64,000 nucleotides of DNA from Chryseobacterium flavum (GTDB taxonomy: Bacteria; Bacteroidota; Bacteroidia; Flavobacteriales; Weeksellaceae): contig NZ_QNUE01000007.1 of assembly GCF_003385595.1 (NCBI RefSeq), forward strand, positions 124,001 to 188,000, given 5' to 3'. Position numbers and translations under genes: made by a program. The notes under the pieces are model-generated. The model searched no databases. It was not told the origin of the DNA and was given only the letters and a program-made list of their open reading frames with translations. The stretch's first letter is position 1. Each line of letters starts with the position of its first letter. This document shows positions 60,033 to 64,000 of the stretch, one piece after another.

Positions 60033-61166
60033 ATGAAAATTCTGATTTTATTGTGCCTGATATCTTCTTCTGCAGCATTTTCCCAATCCTCCGAAGAATT
60101 GATGAGAATGGCTTCTGCAGATTTAAAAGCAAAAGACTACTGCTCTGCATCTGCAAATTTTAAAAAGGCTTTTGAGGAGAAAACTGAGGCAGGTATCTAT
60201 GAATATACCAGTGCTGCTTTAGCTGCAGCCAATTGTAACGATTTGCAGAGAGCAGTCGGATGGCTGAAAAAAAGTTATGATCTCGGATTTGGGAAGAGCC
60301 GGGAGGAGATTAATTTGCTAAAAACAGATCCAGGCTTTAAAGCTCTCTCGCAAAATAATGAATTTCAATCTCTTTTAGCAGGAATGGAGGACAGGCTTGC
60401 CAGGAAAGAGGAGTTTAAGAAAAAAGAAGCAGAACTCTGGAATAAGGATATTATCAGTAATCAGATTAAAGAGAAAACTCCTTTTAATGAGGCTCATCCG
60501 GGATTTGCTTTGTATTTTACCGATGTAAATGGCCTGAAGGTTCCTTATATTGTATTTGTTCCTAAAGGATATAAAGTATCAAAACAAACAAAGGCGATTG
60601 TTTATCTGCACGGTGGAGTTAATTCGCTTTCTGATTTTTATTATAGGAATGCTGATGTTAAAACAGAACCTATTTTCTCTGTAGGGGAAAATTTTAATTC
60701 TATTGTTATATATCCTTTTGCTAAAAAGGATTTTGGATGGGTAGATCAGAAAATGGCATTTGAAAATATTTTTACCATCATTCAGGATGTTGAAAAAAAG
60801 TACAACATAGATAAAACCAGAATCTATCTTGGAGGCATGTCCAATGGAGGAACGGCTGCCTTTTGGTTTGCTTCACAACAGGAAACACCGTTCAGAGCAT
60901 TTTATGCATTTGCCCCGAATCCGGTATTGAATATCGGCGAAATCAGGTTTGAAAATATTACAAAAGAACATCCGTTGTATAGCATAAGCTCAAAAGACGA
61001 TCTTGTATTCAGTTATGATACTGTTCTGAGCATTTATAACAAAAATAAAATAAAGGCAAAAGGATGGAAGTTTCAGACTATTGAGACAGGAACTCACGGA
61101 TTTATCTATAACCCTGAAATCAATAAAGAACTCCTGAGCCGTTTCTTTTCTGAGGTTTTAAAATAA
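60033..61166 (+). CDS. Exported alpha/beta hydrolase (esterase) with N-terminal TPR-like module
   Basis: 377 residues from ATG 60033 with signal peptide MKILILLCLISSSAAFSQ; the frame to 60006 overlaps the promoter. A TPR-like module (about 20-125: SADLKAKDYCSASANFKKAFEEK, YTSAALAAANCNDLQRAVGWLKKSYDLG) is followed by an esterase D/feruloyl-esterase type domain: oxyanion YLHGGVNSLSDFY, nucleophile Ser in LGGMSNGGTAAFWF, Asp in SSKDDLVF, His in ETGTHGFIYN. Substrate unknown, periplasmic or surface location expected. The N-terminal module is similar to that of the DUF6624 protein at 1147. Confidence 0.8.
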   Translation: MKILILLCLISSSAAFSQSSEELMRMASADLKAKDYCSASANFKKAFEEKTEAGIYEYTSAALAAANCNDLQRAVGWLKKSYDLGFGKSREEINLLKTDPGFKALSQNNEFQSLLAGMEDRLARKEEFKKKEAELWNKDIISNQIKEKTPFNEAHPGFALYFTDVNGLKVPYIVFVPKGYKVSKQTKAIVYLHGGVNSLSDFYYRNADVKTEPIFSVGENFNSIVIYPFAKKDFGWVDQKMAFENIFTIIQDVEKKYNIDKTRIYLGGMSNGGTAAFWFASQQETPFRAFYAFAPNPVLNIGEIRFENITKEHPLYSISSKDDLVFSYDTVLSIYNKNKIKAKGWKFQTIETGTHGFIYNPEINKELLSRFFSEVLK

Positions 61167-61377
61167 ATAATCCTGAACTGTTAAACGGGTCTGGAAAAAG
61201 AAAAAATAGAGACTTTCGATGATCGGCATAGTCATAATAAATCTGGATTTAACCTGTTTTTAAAATTGAATTTTTCCTAATGTTTTCAAGCTTATTAAGA
61301 ATGTTTCAAAATAAGCGAAACAAGGCTCAAAATGATAAAAAACAGCTTTTTTTAACTTCTTTGTAGTTTATCATCCT

Positions 61378-61385
61378 TATTTTTG
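61378..61385 (+). promoter_or_regulatory. Promoter -7 element of the CcsB/CcsA gene
   Basis: TATTTTTG, full match, 20 bases before ATG 61406. Confidence 0.5.
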
Positions 61386-61405
61386 CATGTCAAGTACAAT
61401 AAATC

Positions 61406-64000
61406 ATGAAGAAGCTCCAAGATATTCTTATCTCAACCAGGACAATGGCTGTTTTGTTACTGGTGTACGCATTCGCGATGGCCTATGCAACGTTCTTAGA
61501 AAACGACTACGGAACTCCTACAGCAAAAGCATTAATTTATGAAGCCAAGTGGTTTGAACTGATCATGGTCCTGCTTATCCTTAACTTCATAGGAAATATC
61601 GGAAGATACAGACTGTGGAAAAAAGATAAGTGGCCGGTTCTTGTTTTCCACCTTGCCTTTGTTTTCATTTTCATCGGGGGTGCTATCACAAGATACATCA
61701 GCTTCGAAGGACAAATGCACATCAGAGAAGGTGAAACTTCCAATGAAATCGTAACGGATAAAAATTTCTTTAAAATCCAGATCGAAGAAAAGGGTGATGT
61801 GCTTAATTATCAGGATGTACCTTATCTGATGTCTCCGTTACACAAAGATTTCAAAGCAACTTATGATTTCCATGGAAAAGAGATCAAGGTTTTTGCTAAA
61901 GAATATATTCAAAGAAAAAAAGACAGTCTTGTAGCTGAACCAAACGGGGCAGAATATCTTCATCTGGTTTCTACCGGAAATACCGGAAGACAAAATATTT
62001 ACATCAAACCAGGGGAGACAAAGTCGATCAACGGAACTTTGGTGACATTTAACAGAGCTATTGAAGGAGCCGTTGAATTCAAAAATGAAGGAGGAAAATT
62101 ATTCATCAAGACTCCTGTAAATGCAAGCTACATGACCATGGCTACACAGGCTACAGGAAATACTGTAAAAGATGAATTCCAGCCACTGGCTTTAAGAAGC
62201 TTATACACGATCAACGAACTGAAACTGGTTGTTCCTGAAGGTCTTAAAAAAGGAAGACTGATCGCTGTTGAAGGAGACAGGAAGAAAGATGTAAATGTTC
62301 CTGATATGCTTCAGATTGAGCTTCAGGGACCAAAAACAAAACAGATTGTTGATCTTTCTGTTGAAAGAGGAAATCCGAATGCTTACAAGCAGGTTACGAT
62401 GGATGGTTTAAACATTATGGTAGGTTTTGGACCTAAAGTATACAACACACCTTTTGCATTAAAACTGGATGATTTCGTAATGGAAACTTATCCGGGAAGT
62501 TCATCTCCGAGTGCTTACGAGAGCCACGTAAAAATCATTGACGAAGGCAAAGAAACTCCTTATAAAATCTATATGAACCACGTTCTTAATCATAAAGGAT
62601 ACCGTTTCTTCCAGTCGAGTTTTGACCCGGACAGAATGGGAACCGTTCTTTCTGTAAATCACGATTACTGGGGAACTTTAATTTCTTATATCGGATACGG
62701 ACTTTTATTCTTAGGAATGTTTGTGATCTTTTTCTGGAAAGGAACCCATTTCTGGAAACTGAATAAAATGCTGGTTGATGTCAATAAAAAGAAAGCAGCA
62801 GGTATACTTTTAGTGCTTTTAAGTTTAGGTTTAAATGCACAAAAAATTGAAACTCACGGAACAACAGATGGAAGCAGAGAACATATCCATGTAGAGGGTG
62901 ATAACCATTCTCATGCTCCGGCTCCGTCTGCCCAGTCGCTTGATGGTGCTGCTCCAAAACAGAACTCCCTGGCAACTCCGATGGCGAAAATGAGATCAAT
63001 TTCTCCTGACGAAATTATTGCCAGAAACAGAATCAGCAAAGAACATGCTGATAAATTCGGATATCTTTTGGTTCAGAACTTTGAAGGAAGAATTGTTCCT
63101 ATCAATACAGAAGCATTAGATGTTTTAAGAAAACTTTACAAAAAAGACGAATTTAAAGGAACAGACGGGAAGTCTCTTACTGCCAACCAATGGTTCCTTT
63201 CTATCAATACAGACACACCGAGCTGGACCATGGTTCCGATGATCAAAGTAGGAACCAAAGGAGGTGATGAACTGAAGAATAAAACAAAGGCAAATGAAGA
63301 TGGCTACACCTCTTTAATGAACCTTTTCCCTGCAGATGCAAACGGTAATCTTAGTTATATCCTGGAACATGACTATAATACGGCATTCCGTAAAAAACCG
63401 GCTGAACAGACGAACTATGATAAAGAAGTAATTGCTGTAAATGAAAGAGTACAGATCTTCAATGAGTTTTTCAGTGGTCAGTTTATGAGAATTGTTCCTG
63501 TGAAAAATGATGCGAATCACACATGGCATTCATGGTTAGATCAGAAATTTGAACCGGACATGGAATCTCAGCAGGTAATGGGTCCTTACTTTGCAGAAGT
63601 TCTTACGGCTCAAAAAACAGGTGACTGGAGCAAAGCAGATGCAGAACTGGTAAAGCTTTCAGACTATCAGCAGAAATGGGGAAAAGCGGTTGTTCCTGCA
63701 AAATCTAAAGTAGATCTTGAAGTGTTTATGAATAAAGTAAATATCAACTTCAAATTATTGATTTTCTATACCCTTATCGGGGGACTTCTTTTGATCCTCG
63801 GATTTGTAGAGCTATTCAAATCCGGTAAAATATTAAATAAGATAATTAAAGTGATTATTGCTGTTGGGATTGTAGGATATCTTTGTCATTTCCTTGGTCT
63901 TGTGGCAAGATGGTATATCTCCGGACACGCACCGTGGAGTAACGGATATGAAGCTATTATCTTTATTTCATGGGTAGGTATTACGGCAGGGCTGTTGCTT
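61406..64000 (+). CDS. Cytochrome c biogenesis protein, CcsB(ResB)-CcsA fusion (3' partial)
   Basis: 865 codons are visible and the frame is still open at the right edge. The N-terminal ResB/CcsB part has membrane helices (TRTMAVLLLVYAFAMAYATFLEN, WFELIMVLLILNFIGNI, WPVLVFHLAFVFIFIGGAITRY) and a large periplasmic domain ending in GYRFFQSSFDPDRMGTVLSVNHDYWGTLISYIGYGLLFLGMFVIFF. A His-rich linker (EHIHVEGDNHSHAPAP) follows, then further helices and the beginning of the CcsA haem-handling part (RWYISGHAPWSNGYEAIIFISWVGI, the WWD-type region). The fused protein exports haem and attaches it to CxxCH of c-type cytochromes (System II). Confidence 0.92.
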   Translation, partial: MKKLQDILISTRTMAVLLLVYAFAMAYATFLENDYGTPTAKALIYEAKWFELIMVLLILNFIGNIGRYRLWKKDKWPVLVFHLAFVFIFIGGAITRYISFEGQMHIREGETSNEIVTDKNFFKIQIEEKGDVLNYQDVPYLMSPLHKDFKATYDFHGKEIKVFAKEYIQRKKDSLVAEPNGAEYLHLVSTGNTGRQNIYIKPGETKSINGTLVTFNRAIEGAVEFKNEGGKLFIKTPVNASYMTMATQATGNTVKDEFQPLALRSLYTINELKLVVPEGLKKGRLIAVEGDRKKDVNVPDMLQIELQGPKTKQIVDLSVERGNPNAYKQVTMDGLNIMVGFGPKVYNTPFALKLDDFVMETYPGSSSPSAYESHVKIIDEGKETPYKIYMNHVLNHKGYRFFQSSFDPDRMGTVLSVNHDYWGTLISYIGYGLLFLGMFVIFFWKGTHFWKLNKMLVDVNKKKAAGILLVLLSLGLNAQKIETHGTTDGSREHIHVEGDNHSHAPAPSAQSLDGAAPKQNSLATPMAKMRSISPDEIIARNRISKEHADKFGYLLVQNFEGRIVPINTEALDVLRKLYKKDEFKGTDGKSLTANQWFLSINTDTPSWTMVPMIKVGTKGGDELKNKTKANEDGYTSLMNLFPADANGNLSYILEHDYNTAFRKKPAEQTNYDKEVIAVNERVQIFNEFFSGQFMRIVPVKNDANHTWHSWLDQKFEPDMESQQVMGPYFAEVLTAQKTGDWSKADAELVKLSDYQQKWGKAVVPAKSKVDLEVFMNKVNINFKLLIFYTLIGGLLLILGFVELFKSGKILNKIIKVIIAVGIVGYLCHFLGLVARWYISGHAPWSNGYEAIIFISWVGITAGLLL

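Overview
The window looks like chromosome of a Flavobacteriia member of the Chryseobacterium type (phylum Bacteroidota). The evidence is low-GC DNA, a PorQ component of the type IX secretion system, a protein with a type IX C-terminal sorting domain, TamL, CcsB/CcsA fusion and DUF2490 proteins, and many promoters of the Bacteroidota form TTG-N19/20-TAnnTTTG. No phage, integrase, transposase, rRNA or CRISPR array is visible. The assignment is by recognition of families and was not confirmed by a search.

Layout. 1-1028: 3' end of a membrane pyrophosphatase fused to an OmpA peptidoglycan-binding domain. 1147-4810: a DUF6624 protein, then a compact RiPP locus of the grasp-with-SPASM type: a precursor with a GG leader and a Ser16-(Ser-Asp)6 core, an ATP-grasp ligase, a tiny coupled ORF and a SPASM protein without a recognisable radical-SAM cysteine motif. 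4805-8398: aminotransferase, M28 peptidase lipoprotein and a thiolase under twin TetR-like operators. 8803-16715: SNF2 helicase, an SDR with its AraC regulator, a type IX-secreted protein, an MFS transporter. 17104-23668: accessory stretch of small regulators (MerR, XRE, AraC), two hypothetical proteins, an isochorismatase-like protein, tRNA-Arg, epoxide hydrolase and an NAD(P)-binding protein. 23725-32682: uvrA, a small peptide/sRNA locus, a TonB receptor, DUF2490, M48 peptidase, a small HD alarmone-hydrolase-like protein and a DUF1508 protein.

32932-39062 is a fatty-acid beta-oxidation operon on the minus strand (marR, fused hydroxyacyl-CoA dehydrogenase/hydratase, thiolase, acyl-CoA dehydrogenase) with two perfect palindromes upstream of marR. 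39225-43585 holds a FecCD-type ABC importer without a binding protein, a TlpA-like lipoprotein, a flavin/2Fe-2S reductase and a SanA-like protein. 43582-58466 is mostly core housekeeping: tamL and a divergent SpoU methyltransferase, a YqjD/YqjE-like stress trio, cmk, porQ, pyrH-frr, a KAS III-like enzyme, and the envelope/division series ftsK, DUF protein, lolA-like, lptF/G. 58700-64000 contains a possibly exported isochorismatase, a Crp-family regulator, a TPR-esterase and a CcsB/CcsA cytochrome c assembly protein cut by the window edge.

The best candidate for something undescribed is the RiPP locus at 2283-4810. The next best are symmetric operator/promoter arrangements at merR (17437-17512), marR (39084-39198) and the 7220 thiolase, and a 16-codon peptide or sRNA gene at about 26932-27083.
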